A stretch of DNA of 26,349 nt from DATCDR01 sp036510575 (GTDB lineage: Bacteria > Actinomycetota > Acidimicrobiia > Acidimicrobiales > Bog-793). Location of the stretch: positions 1-26,349 of the forward strand of contig DATCDR010000128.1 in assembly GCA_036510575.1 (NCBI GenBank), given 5' to 3'. The position numbers were made by a program, and so were the translations under genes. Below, piece by piece: positions 1 through 7,215 of the stretch. The notes below the pieces were generated by a model. The model did not search any database and was not told where the DNA came from. It saw nothing but the letters and a program-made list of their open reading frames with translations. Every line of letters begins with the position of its first letter. The first letter of the stretch is position 1.

Positions 1-73
1 CGCGTAGTCGATCGCCGAGGATCTCCCTCGGGTTCTCGAAGCGTTGCTGGACCGGAGAGCGACCGAGTGCCAT
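1..73 (-). CDS. N-terminus of an unidentified protein, cut by the left edge
   Basis: An ATG on the minus strand at 71-73 opens a frame that stays open to the window edge (24 codons, beginning MALGRSPVQQRF). There is no Shine-Dalgarno site. A -10-like hexamer (AAGAAT) ends exactly 7 nt before the ATG, an arrangement repeated at other genes here, which suggests a leaderless start. It lies 146 bp beyond the stop of the EF-G-like gene on the same strand. Too little protein is present to name a family. Confidence 0.4.
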   Translation of the reverse strand, partial: MALGRSPVQQRFENPREILGDRLR

Positions 74-79
74 GGGTAA

Positions 80-85
80 ATTCTT
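80..85 (-). promoter_or_regulatory. candidate -10 box of a leaderless promoter
   Basis: On the minus strand this reads AAGAAT, four of six matches to TATAAT including A2 and T6, and is followed by a 6-nt spacer and the ATG at 73. No convincing -35 box is visible. Confidence 0.35.
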
Positions 86-159
86 GCCGACCCCCGGACA
101 TTTCGCGAATCGAGAGGGCGATTACTTCAGGGGCGTCCTAGGTCGGTCGTTCACAACTG

Positions 160-173
160 CGGCCGATCGGCCG
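160..173 (-). terminator. short palindrome after the EF-G-like gene, weak terminator candidate
   Basis: CGGCC-GATC-GGCCG is a perfect inverted repeat with a 5-bp stem and 4-nt loop, about 47 nt past the stop of the EF-G-like gene. No U-tract follows, so it could also be a chance palindrome or a protein-binding site. Confidence 0.25.
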
Positions 174-219
174 ACTTCGACCCTATTCCCGTCCCGCCGT
201 GGCTCTTTCTCAGGCGTCC

Positions 220-2271
220 CTAGGTCAGCACCCTACGCCGCCCGAAGTGCTCGACGACCTGGGCGGGTGCGACCTCGTAGTGGTCGTGCTCAACGTGAAA
301 GCTGCCGTAGCCGCCGGCGAGCGCTCGAAGGTCGGTACCGTAGCGCCCGATCTCTACGGTGGGCACGAGCGCGATGACGACCTGCGCGCCATCGTCGTCG
401 ACCTCAGTAGAAGCGACCCGCGCTCGTCGGGCGTTCAGATCACCGAGCACATCGCCGAGGAACCTCGCCGGAACCGTCACCGACAGCCTGCTCACCGGTT
501 CGAGCGGGAGCGGTCCCGCCGCGTGGAGCGCGTCGTGGAAGGCGATCGCGCCGGCCTGTTCGAAGCTCGCCTCCGAGGAGTCGACCGGATGGAACTTTCC
601 GTCGTCGAGGATCACCCGGACGTCTACGACAGGGAAGCCGTACTCGCCGCCGACTGCCATGGCATGGCGAATTCCCTTCTCGACCGCCGGAATGAACTGG
701 CGTGGGATCGCGCCGCCGACGATGTGGTCCTCGAAGAGGAAGCCGGTACCGCGCTCGAGCGGCTCGACGCGCAGGTGCGCGACACCGAACTGACCGTGCC
801 CGCCGCTCTGCTTCTTATAGCGCCCCTCCGCCTCGGCTGTCCCGCTGACGGTCTCGCGGAACGGGAGCTGGACCTCGTCTCGCTGGACCTCGACGCCGAA
901 CTTCCGCGTCAGTCGTTCGAGGACGACCTGGAGATGGAGCTCCCCGAGCCCGGACAACACGGTCTGATGCGTCTCATCGTCCCTGCGGACGCGTAGCGCG
1001 AGGTCCTCCTCCTGAAGTCGATGCAGCGCGGTCATCAACTTGTCATCGTCACCGGCGGCGTGCGGGCGGATCGCAATCGAGAGAGTCGGCTCAGGCGTGG
1101 TTGGGCGCACGATCTCGACTGGAAATCCCTTTGGCGCGAACGTGTCCCCAGGGACGGCGTCGCCAAGCTTCGCGATCGCGATCAGGTCGCCCGCCACGCC
1201 CTCAGTCGTGGGAAGCGAGTTCTTGCCCTGAAGGTGGGACAAGGCGTGCAGGCGTTCCTCGCTCTTGGTTCTTGAGTTCACCAGCACGAGATCTGGCAGA
1301 AGCGTCCCCGAACAGACCTGCAGCAGGGCGATCCTGCCGACGAAGGGGTCGATCGTCGTCTTTACTACACGCGCGATCGGCGGTGCGCTCGCATCGGGCG
1401 GCACCTCGACTTCGCCATCGCCCGCCCGAGCCGTGACGCTTCGGTGGCTCGTGACCTCACAGACGAAGTCCAGCAGTCGGTCGATAGCGACCTCCTCACC
1501 TGCAGATCCGCATAACACAGGGAAGACCGTGCCGGCACGGATGCCCTGCGCCAATGTCGCTTCGAGCTCGATGGCGTTCGGCGTGTCGCCCTCTAGGTAT
1601 CGCTCCATGAGCGCGTCGTCGGCGACGACGATGCCTTCTACAAGGTTCGCGTGCACGCGGTGCTCAAGCTCGGCGATGTCATCGGGGATCGGCTCCTTCT
1701 CCGGCTTGCCGTCGTGGTAGACGGTGGCCTCGTCGCTTAGAAGGTCTGCGATGCCAACGAACTTCCCTGCGTCGTAGAGCGGTAGCTCGAGCGGCGCGAT
1801 TCCGCTCCCGAACAGGTCTCGACACTGCTCGAGCGTGCGCTCGAAGTCGGCGCGTTCGGCATCGAGCTTGTTGATGAAGATCATTCTCGGCAGGCCGCTC
1901 TTGGCCGCCAGCGACCACAGCCGTTCGGTCTGGACCTGGACCCCCTCGACCGCAGAGACGACGAACACCGCGATGTCCGCGACCGGCAGCACGAGCCCGG
2001 CCTCTGCGAAGAAGTCCGGCAGTCCTGGCGTGTCGAAGAGATGGATCCGATGCTCTCGGTAGTCGAAGGTCGCGACGCCAAGTACGAGCGAACCGTGGTG
2101 TCGAATCTCTTCGGGCTCAGCACCTAGAACTGTCGAGCCGTCCTCGACGCGCCCCTTCCGTGGAATGAGACCGGCTCTATGGAGAGCTGCCTCCGCAAGC
2201 GTGGTTTTACCAACCCCGCTGTGGCCGAGAAGGACCGCACAGTGGATGCGTGACGCTGCGAGAACTGGCAT
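220..2271 (-). CDS. Elongation factor G-like GTPase (FusA2-type EF-G paralogue)
   Basis: This 683-aa protein has the full length and domain order of EF-G. The GTPase domain shows a P-loop GHSGVGKT (16-23), DTPG (80-83) and NKLD (134-137), followed by the beta-barrel and domains III-V. Canonical EF-G has RGIT in switch I and DTPGH, where the His activates hydrolysis. Here the switch I region reads HHGSLVLG and Leu84 replaces the His. This is typical of the EF-G-like paralogues of actinobacteria, so it probably does not replace the housekeeping translocase; its exact role in this subfamily is not settled. The frame is open up to 2589, but I start at ATG 2271 because an AGAGGTGGGG ribosome-binding site precedes it and the P-loop then sits at the normal distance from the N-terminus. 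The extended N-terminus would also overlap the small membrane-protein gene at 2405. No tufA, rpsL or rpsG neighbours are present, consistent with a paralogue. Confidence 0.9.
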   Translation of the reverse strand: MPVLAASRIHCAVLLGHSGVGKTTLAEAALHRAGLIPRKGRVEDGSTVLGAEPEEIRHHGSLVLGVATFDYREHRIHLFDTPGLPDFFAEAGLVLPVADIAVFVVSAVEGVQVQTERLWSLAAKSGLPRMIFINKLDAERADFERTLEQCRDLFGSGIAPLELPLYDAGKFVGIADLLSDEATVYHDGKPEKEPIPDDIAELEHRVHANLVEGIVVADDALMERYLEGDTPNAIELEATLAQGIRAGTVFPVLCGSAGEEVAIDRLLDFVCEVTSHRSVTARAGDGEVEVPPDASAPPIARVVKTTIDPFVGRIALLQVCSGTLLPDLVLVNSRTKSEERLHALSHLQGKNSLPTTEGVAGDLIAIAKLGDAVPGDTFAPKGFPVEIVRPTTPEPTLSIAIRPHAAGDDDKLMTALHRLQEEDLALRVRRDDETHQTVLSGLGELHLQVVLERLTRKFGVEVQRDEVQLPFRETVSGTAEAEGRYKKQSGGHGQFGVAHLRVEPLERGTGFLFEDHIVGGAIPRQFIPAVEKGIRHAMAVGGEYGFPVVDVRVILDDGKFHPVDSSEASFEQAGAIAFHDALHAAGPLPLEPVSRLSVTVPARFLGDVLGDLNARRARVASTEVDDDGAQVVIALVPTVEIGRYGTDLRALAGGYGSFHVEHDHYEVAPAQVVEHFGRRRVLT

Positions 2272-2392
2272 GGTCCCCACCTCTTTTCTCCGAGGTTCAG
2301 CGGGCTCGCATCCTCTAGGGACCGGGCCCCGTCGTTGCCCCATCATGGCGCGCGATCCCGGGCGGTGAAAGGGGTAGCGCTCGAGGCATCGA

Positions 2393-2398
2393 TAAACT
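2393..2398 (+). promoter_or_regulatory. candidate -10 box (TAAACT), leaderless start at 2405
   Basis: TAAACT fits TAnnnT and is separated from the ATG at 2405 by CGCGTC (6 nt), placing the transcription start at or next to the A of the start codon. No -35 match is evident. Confidence 0.45.
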
Positions 2399-2404
2399 CG
2401 CGTC

Positions 2405-2665
2405 ATGGTCCGGTGGTTGAGCGCAGCTTGCATAGCCTTCGGATTTGCTGTCGTGGTCAATCCCGACGTTGCGCCGTTCGTGCTCGCGACGCTCGCGATC
2501 TCGCTGATGGCTGTCTTGCTCGCGTCGAGTTCAGGGCCATTTTCCGTCGCCATGGACGAGACGACAGCCGAACACGGGGTCACCGACACGTGGTCCAGCC
2601 GATCGGCGATGGACCAGGCGCGTGAGGTCTCTCACCTAGTTCTCCTCTCTCAGCCTCGGCGTTGA
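2405..2665 (+). CDS. Small hypothetical membrane protein (86 aa)
   Basis: The predicted protein begins MVRWLSAACIAFGF. It has two hydrophobic segments (about residues 4-20 and 24-42) and then a polar tail rich in Ser, Thr and acidic residues, so it would be a small two-helix membrane protein. It runs divergently from the EF-G-like gene and ends 64 bp before yidC, so both could be cotranscribed. It lacks a ribosome-binding site but has a TAAACT box 6 nt upstream. I do not recognise a family. It overlaps antisense the long N-terminal extension of the EF-G frame, which I reject, so the two calls are mutually consistent. The alternative is that it is non-coding spacer; the clean hydrophobic pattern and the promoter argue for a gene. 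Confidence 0.55.
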   Translation: MVRWLSAACIAFGFAVVVNPDVAPFVLATLAISLMAVLLASSSGPFSVAMDETTAEHGVTDTWSSRSAMDQAREVSHLVLLSQPRR

Positions 2666-2729
2666 GTCGAGCGACGGTCTTCGCGGCCGTCGCCCGACCT
2701 CAACCATTCGAGACGAAAAGGAGAATGCA

Positions 2730-3566
2730 ATGCTTGCTTCCACCATCGGTCAGCTCGCGCACCCGCTCTATGAGGCCTTCGCGTGGGTGCTCGCCACTGC
2801 CTACCAACTGATTCCGAACTACGCCGTAGCGATCGCGATCCTCACGATCGTCGTCATGATCGTCACCTTCCCGATCACGCTTCGCGGCGCACGGGCAATG
2901 ATGAAGATGCAACTGCTTGCTCCGGAGATGAAGTTGCTTCAGGCCAAGTACAAAGCGCCGCCGGGCCTCACCTCGCCGGAGCGAAACGACCTGCGTCAGC
3001 GCCAGCAGGAGGAGCTGATGGCGTTGTACAAGCAGAACAACGTCTCACCAGCGGGAGGATGTCTTCCGATGCTCCTTCAGATGCCGGTCTTTCTGATCCT
3101 GTTCCAGACGATTCGCGGTCTTATCCACACGGTGGACGGGAGGGCGGTTCCGCTCTATGTCAGTCACACGAGCCGGCTGTACGCGGCCGTCGTGAATGCG
3201 CACGGTCACCTGGACGCCTTCGGCATCAACCTCGCCAACTCCGTGCGAACTCCTGGCTCTTTTGCCGAGAGGCTGCCGATTATCGCGATGATCCTCGCCG
3301 CAGTCGCGCTGCAGTACATCCAGCTAAAGCAGCTCTCGGGTCGCAACCCCCAGGCTAACCCGCAGATGCAGCAGATGCAGAAGATCTTCCCGATCCTGTT
3401 CGCGGTGATCTACATCTCGATCCCAGCAGAGGTGAACCTCTATTTCATGGTCTCTTCGATCTTCCGTATCTGCCAGCAAGAGTTCATGTATCGGCGTGAC
3501 CCGGCTATCCGCGCCGCACTGGAGCGGCTTCGACGACGAACAGATTCCGGGTTCTCCGCTGGCTAG
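2730..3566 (+). CDS. yidC: Membrane protein insertase YidC/Oxa1 family
   Basis: YidC/Oxa1 proteins insert and fold membrane proteins, alone or with SecYEG. This 278-aa protein has the conserved order: a first helix (about 26-50), then FPITLRGARAMMKMQ whose Arg lies in the hydrophilic groove, a charged cytoplasmic hairpin (LLAPEMKLLQ to LMALYKQ), then NNVSPAGGCLPMLLQMPVF at the next helix, and two to three further helices ending in a short basic tail. It is the short, Gram-positive-like form without the large periplasmic domain and has no lipobox Cys near the start. AAAGGAG at 2717-2723 fixes the ATG at 2730. The usual neighbours rpmH, rnpA, jag and rsmG are absent: upstream are a small membrane protein and an EF-G-like gene, downstream a convergent protease. 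It may therefore be a second, specialised copy or a relocated single copy. Confidence 0.93.
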   Translation: MLASTIGQLAHPLYEAFAWVLATAYQLIPNYAVAIAILTIVVMIVTFPITLRGARAMMKMQLLAPEMKLLQAKYKAPPGLTSPERNDLRQRQQEELMALYKQNNVSPAGGCLPMLLQMPVFLILFQTIRGLIHTVDGRAVPLYVSHTSRLYAAVVNAHGHLDAFGINLANSVRTPGSFAERLPIIAMILAAVALQYIQLKQLSGRNPQANPQMQQMQKIFPILFAVIYISIPAEVNLYFMVSSIFRICQQEFMYRRDPAIRAALERLRRRTDSGFSAG

Positions 3567-3596
3567 GGTGCCCAGATCCTGCCGAGGAGGATCGCG

Positions 3597-3704
3597 ATGG
3601 CGAAAGGTCGTGGCTCCGGTTCGACTACTGGTGGACAACCGAAAAGGAGTCGTTTCCGAACTGCGACACCTGCGCCTTCAACTGGCCCTTCTGGATCATG
3701 TTGA
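3597..3704 (+). CDS. Possible 35-aa basic peptide downstream of yidC
   Basis: A near-ideal ribosome-binding site (GAGGAGG, 3584-3590) stands 6 nt before an ATG that opens a 35-codon frame beginning MAKGRGSGSTTGG, basic and rich in Gly, Ser, Thr and Pro. It starts 30 bp after the yidC stop, so it would be the second gene of that operon. Its last 80 bp lie antisense to the 3' end of the eqolisin gene. It could be a real micropeptide, or the surviving 5' end of a longer gene whose rest was replaced by the protease gene. Composition is low complexity and no family is recognised. Confidence 0.3.
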   Translation: MAKGRGSGSTTGGQPKRSRFRTATPAPSTGPSGSC

Positions 3705-4935
3705 GGCCATTGGCCGCGGAGTCCAGGTTCGGGGCCGAGCCGTTCACCTCGAGGTTCGAAAATATGACGGAGCCGAAGTTGGTGAGCGGAACGGTCTGGT
3801 CACCAGGATCCTCTTCGATCCATTCCGCCGAGGTACCCGGCCCTGGATAGGCGATTGGATTTGGACTGCTGACGACCTGGTCGGACGTCAGGTCGGTCAA
3901 GGTGTAGTTCCAGTTGCCCGGTGAAACCTGCCGTACATCTGCCTTGATCGAGTCTCCGGGGTGGACGACCATGTCGAGTACAACCGGAGGACTCGGATAG
4001 TCCTCGAACCATCCGTAGTCCGTCTGCAGTCCGTTCTCGCAATCCGTCTCGGTGCCGGTCTGAAATACCCGACTGTTGAACTGGCCATCGATGCCGATCC
4101 ACGACGAGCTGTATGCATTCGGTGCCGATGCGCAGGTAGCGGTAGGAACTTTCCAGTTGCCATCAACTTGGCTCAGGGATCCCGAAGTGGTCGGCAGGAC
4201 ATATCCGGACCAACTTTCAGACTCGTTGCTTCCCACCTCGATGTCGGTTGCCGGAACAACCGGCTCGGGCTGTGAGTTCCACCCGGAGAATCGCAGGACT
4301 TCGTGCAGCGCCTTCTTCCGGAACTGAGCCTCGGCGGGATACGGGACCCGCGAGCGCGAAACGTAGAGGTATCCCGACTTCGAGGAGTGCACGCCGAGCA
4401 CGGGGACGCCGTTCAGGCGTCGGTTGGGTGTCCTGGTGAGTGTCCCGCCGAGACGACCGAGCGACCGAAGAACCGCTTTGAAGCTCAAACTAGCCGCGAC
4501 GCCGTCGGCATCGAGACTTCCTTCTTGGAACCACGCACCCGCGTAGGTCGCCGCCTGAGCATCGCTGTAGTGGAGATCCTTCTTCAGGTAGATGGCGTTC
4601 GCAGAGAAGTACACCGATCCTGCAACGACCTCCTCTTGGGCGCTCGCGGACTTGATGCTGAGCGAGTAGGAGCCGTCGCCGTCCGAGAGCACGGTCAGGT
4701 CCACCTCCTCGAGAGTTTTCCCATCTCGGACGTAGCCGCTAATTGCGACAGACGAGGCGGACGCGAACGCGCCCTCGGCCTCGCGTAGGAGCTCTTTTGC
4801 TGAGACAGTCCCCTTTGCGACAGTGGTGGCCGAGGTCGGAACCTCGCCGACCACCCCGACACTTAGCACGACAAGGACGACTGCCCAGGCACTCCAGAAG
4901 GTGGCGGACCGGTGGTTCCACACGGCGGCTGTCAA
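3625..4935 (-). CDS. Secreted glutamic endopeptidase (peptidase G1, eqolisin) with lipoprotein-fold pro-region
   Basis: Eqolisins are acid proteases with a Gln/Glu catalytic dyad. The 436-aa product has a signal peptide (hydrophobic core about 12-30, cleavage near the Ala/Thr-rich segment at 34-40; no lipobox Cys). A region of about 190 aa (45-235) follows whose pattern (ASASSVAISGYVRDG, then a strand-rich core) resembles the LppX/LprAFG fold, and then the catalytic domain (about 240-436). Diagnostic family motifs are present: SWIGIDG (278-284), FQTGT with the probable catalytic Gln292, YGWFEDYP (307-314) and SAEWIEE with the probable catalytic Glu371, by comparison with Gln53 and Glu136 of scytalidoglutamic peptidase. 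The middle region is probably a pro-domain or substrate-presenting domain. The first codon is TTG; a GTG four codons later is an alternative, and neither has a good ribosome-binding site. The gene is convergent with yidC and divergent from a secreted delta-60 protein across a 240-bp gap. Confidence 0.88.
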   Translation of the reverse strand: MTAAVWNHRSATFWSAWAVVLVVLSVGVVGEVPTSATTVAKGTVSAKELLREAEGAFASASSVAISGYVRDGKTLEEVDLTVLSDGDGSYSLSIKSASAQEEVVAGSVYFSANAIYLKKDLHYSDAQAATYAGAWFQEGSLDADGVAASLSFKAVLRSLGRLGGTLTRTPNRRLNGVPVLGVHSSKSGYLYVSRSRVPYPAEAQFRKKALHEVLRFSGWNSQPEPVVPATDIEVGSNESESWSGYVLPTTSGSLSQVDGNWKVPTATCASAPNAYSSSWIGIDGQFNSRVFQTGTETDCENGLQTDYGWFEDYPSPPVVLDMVVHPGDSIKADVRQVSPGNWNYTLTDLTSDQVVSSPNPIAYPGPGTSAEWIEEDPGDQTVPLTNFGSVIFSNLEVNGSAPNLDSAANGLNMIQKGQLKAQVSQFGNDSFSVVHQ

Positions 4936-5175
4936 CAGCTGTCCGATCTCGATCGGGGGACTAAGCTCGAAGCGATGCTATCCAGGAAGCCGACCAAGCC
5001 ATTCCTCTCCAGAAGCAGGGACACCATTTTCGGCACTGGCGGCATCGATCGCGGTCGTCACCGGCTTGCGCCTCGCTTGAGGAGGAGCTCGTCCGGATTC
5101 GTCGTGGCAGCGGAAATTTTCACCTCCAAGGGGAGTCTGTCGCGAAGCGTTGCCGCCCCGGAGTAGAACGACGGA

Positions 5176-6597
5176 ATGGGAAGACGCCCAAGGGAGCGGT
5201 CCTCGCTCGACGCGAGGTGGCGTGGTCGCGCGACGCTCGCGGTCGTCGCCGTCGTTGTGTCGATGCTTTGTGGGTGGTCCGCGGCCGCACTTGACGGGGC
5301 ATTCTCGCATCCGCGTGCTGCGCCTGGCCTTCGATCGTTCTCGGTCGACGCGACGCCGGGCCTGATCAGTTCAAGCTGTGCCGGGGGCCGGACGGTGTCG
5401 AGTTCACTTTTCTCGCGCTACGTAAGTCCGCCTTTTGATTCGGCACCAGTCGCACAGGAGACCTCGAACGGTGTGACCGTGGTCGCGGTCTCTGGTGCCA
5501 CAGCACCCGACTCGACGATCCTGCTTCGAGCATTCCTGCCGAGTTGTGAGCCGGATCGGGCGTTCGGCAAGGCGGGATCAGAGACGGTGAATGTGCGGCT
5601 CGGCAGCGAAGCGCTGCCGAACATCGTGATCACCTCGGCTGCGCCTGGCCCCGCAGATTCGATCATCCTCGCTGGTTCGAGCGACGACGGCATGTTTGTC
5701 GGAATGATCGACGCCGACGGTCGGATCGAGCACGACTTCGGAGCAAATGGTTGGGCGAGACTGCCATGGCAGGGAGAGCCGACAGCGCTCGTCCGGGAAC
5801 CGTCGGGCGACATCGTCGTCGCTGTCCGCGACGGGGAGGACTGCTGCGAAGTGGAATTTCTGGGCCAGATCTCGGCAACCGGCATAGTGCTCGAGTCGTT
5901 TGGTGCCACCGGTCGGGCGGTACTGCCGGACTACTCGACTGGACCGGAGGGCGCACAGGTCACGCAACTTGCTCGAGCGGACAACGGCGATCTCTTAGTC
6001 GTGAGTACTGGTGGTCATATGGGCGCTCTGGCGAGTGTGGTCAGCGAGTTCACGTCGGATGGTAGGAGCGTCACCGCCTTCGATCGCAACATGGAGGCGG
6101 AGAGCTCACTTCTGCCGTCGGTCTTCGTCGGTGGCGTTCTCGTTCGGCCGGGAGGCTTTCTGCTCGTCGGTGCCGGGCAAGCAGGCCCAATCGGCCCGGC
6201 GCCGGAGCCGTCTGCTGCGGGACAACTGCTCCCCTTCGACGACGATGGAAGACTCCTCGGCTGGCTCGGCGGATCCGGGGCCTCGGAATTTTCCTCGAAC
6301 GTCTATTGGAACGTGTGGGCGTTTCCGAGGCCGAGCGGCGGTTATCTCATGGTCGCGGCTTCGACACCATACCTATCGGCGACACCGGCTCCCCAGCGGG
6401 TGGAAGTTGTCGCATTGACGGGTTCTGGCTCAGTCGATCCAAGCTACGCGGACAGAGGATACGGCAGCTTCTCGCTGCCCGCCTCCTCCGGCTCGTTCGT
6501 TCCGGTGTCGGCGACGTCATCTGGTCATGCCGTCGCAGTTGTGTGGATCAACGCCGGCGATGCAGGGTCGTTGGAGCTCACCGAGGTCAATCTCTGA
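5176..6597 (+). CDS. Secreted delta-60-repeat (beta-propeller-like) protein
   Basis: The 473-aa product starts with a basic N-terminus and a hydrophobic core (about 20-38) ending in AAA, a Sec-type signal peptide. The mature part contains recurrent units of the uncharacterised delta-60 repeat type: a short D/S-x-FG-x-x-G turn, a variable strand and a hydrophobic LV/IV strand. The clearest copies are near 127-140 (RAFGKAG), 186-195 (HDFGANG) and 240-247 (ESFGATG), with a degenerate one near the C-terminus (DPSYADRG). Such proteins probably fold as extracellular propellers and are often surface or adhesion components. No catalytic motif is visible. An adjacent Cys-Cys pair occurs near 223-224. 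The ATG at 5176 lacks a clear ribosome-binding site. The gene diverges from the protease gene, so the 240-bp gap holds both promoters, and the two secreted products could work at the same surface. Confidence 0.72.
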   Translation: MGRRPRERSSLDARWRGRATLAVVAVVVSMLCGWSAAALDGAFSHPRAAPGLRSFSVDATPGLISSSCAGGRTVSSSLFSRYVSPPFDSAPVAQETSNGVTVVAVSGATAPDSTILLRAFLPSCEPDRAFGKAGSETVNVRLGSEALPNIVITSAAPGPADSIILAGSSDDGMFVGMIDADGRIEHDFGANGWARLPWQGEPTALVREPSGDIVVAVRDGEDCCEVEFLGQISATGIVLESFGATGRAVLPDYSTGPEGAQVTQLARADNGDLLVVSTGGHMGALASVVSEFTSDGRSVTAFDRNMEAESSLLPSVFVGGVLVRPGGFLLVGAGQAGPIGPAPEPSAAGQLLPFDDDGRLLGWLGGSGASEFSSNVYWNVWAFPRPSGGYLMVAASTPYLSATPAPQRVEVVALTGSGSVDPSYADRGYGSFSLPASSGSFVPVSATSSGHAVAVVWINAGDAGSLELTEVNL

Positions 6598-6692
6598 GCC
6601 CGAGCACATCGGCCAGCAGAGCTCGCCCGCGTCCGAGGGCCCCGTTCACACCGACTTCAGGGATCGCGCCAGCGCCTCGTTCGATGCGCGGA

Positions 6693-6721
6693 GCTCCCGA
6701 CGCGTGTTCGTACGTCGGAGC
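6693..6721 (+). terminator. candidate transcription terminator hairpin
   Basis: GCT plus CCGACG pairs with CGTCGG plus AGC (9 bp with one bulged C) around a 10-nt loop, about 95 nt after the delta-60 gene stop. There is no U-tract, as is usual for high-G+C actinobacterial terminators. Confidence 0.4.
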
Positions 6722-6764
6722 CTGCTGTTCGGAACGGTGTCGCCGCTCTGGCACACTCTTTGAC

Positions 6765-7076
6765 GTGGTCACCCAGAAGCTGAATACCGCGCAGCGCACC
6801 ATCACCGTTATCGGCCTTGGCCTGGGTCTCTGCATTGTCGGCGGTTGGATCATGTCATGGGGCTCGTCAATCGGGTTCCTTGGATCTACGCCGCTTACTC
6901 CGAGCGCGACCTATTCGCAGATCCCGGTCATCCACGAGCCGTTCTTCGCGGTGCACCCGTGGGCACAGTTCCTGACATGGCTGGGATTGCTCGTGATCTG
7001 GGTGGTGTGCTCGATTTTCGTCTTCAAGAGTCCGGATATGAAAACTGACGGATCGGCCGAGGGCGCCGATTCTTGA
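6765..7076 (+). CDS. Small membrane protein, two transmembrane helices (103 aa)
   Basis: From a GTG start the product has a short polar N-terminus (VVTQKLNTAQRT), a Gly-rich helix (about 13-32), an extracytoplasmic loop of about 35 aa with Pro, Ser and aromatic residues, a second helix (about 64-85) and a short charged tail ending in acidic residues. I recognise the architecture from hypothetical actinobacterial membrane proteins but can assign no function. The frame remains open upstream to 6306, but that part lies antisense or out of frame inside the delta-60 gene and is discarded. A CACACT box ends 7 nt before the GTG, so the transcript may be leaderless. A GC-rich hairpin follows the stop immediately. 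Confidence 0.7.
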   Translation: MVTQKLNTAQRTITVIGLGLGLCIVGGWIMSWGSSIGFLGSTPLTPSATYSQIPVIHEPFFAVHPWAQFLTWLGLLVIWVVCSIFVFKSPDMKTDGSAEGADS

Positions 7077-7093
7077 CGCGGCGTTAAGCCGCG
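7077..7093 (+). terminator. hairpin right after the 103-aa membrane protein gene
   Basis: CGCGGC-GTTAA-GCCGCG is a perfect 6-bp stem with a 5-nt loop starting one base after the TGA. No U-run follows. The position suits a terminator or a 3'-end-stabilising hairpin. Confidence 0.45.
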
Positions 7094-7203
7094 CGGCTTC
7101 TCACCTACACCGAGGACATTCGCCCTCGCCACCTCGAGGGTGCACGAGGCAACATCACCGAGACCGGGGTTCTCGGGCGATACTCGATGCGCTTTCGTCG
7201 GGA

Positions 7204-7209
7204 CAGAAT
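7204..7209 (+). promoter_or_regulatory. candidate -10 box (CAGAAT), leaderless start at 7216
   Basis: CAGAAT matches TATAAT at four positions including A2 and T6, and is separated by GTAAGC (6 nt) from the GTG start of the secreted-protein gene, which has no ribosome-binding site. Confidence 0.4.
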
Positions 7210-7215
7210 GTAAGC

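Noticed and set aside
129..229. Near-direct repeat GGCGTCCTAGGTC / GGCGTCCCTAGGTC around 133 and 213
   Set aside because: Only two imperfect copies, one including the EF-G-like stop codon; no further copies noticed and no mobile-element context.
2272..2589. N-terminal extension of the EF-G-like frame (106 residues before MPVLAAS)
   Set aside because: The extension has no similarity to EF-G, has no ribosome-binding site at its start and overlaps another gene; ATG 2271 has a good site and places the P-loop normally.
4930..4935. TTGACA on the minus strand at the first codons of the protease gene as a -35 box
   Set aside because: No -10 match at the right distance, and the hexamer is made of the start codon and second codon of the reading frame.
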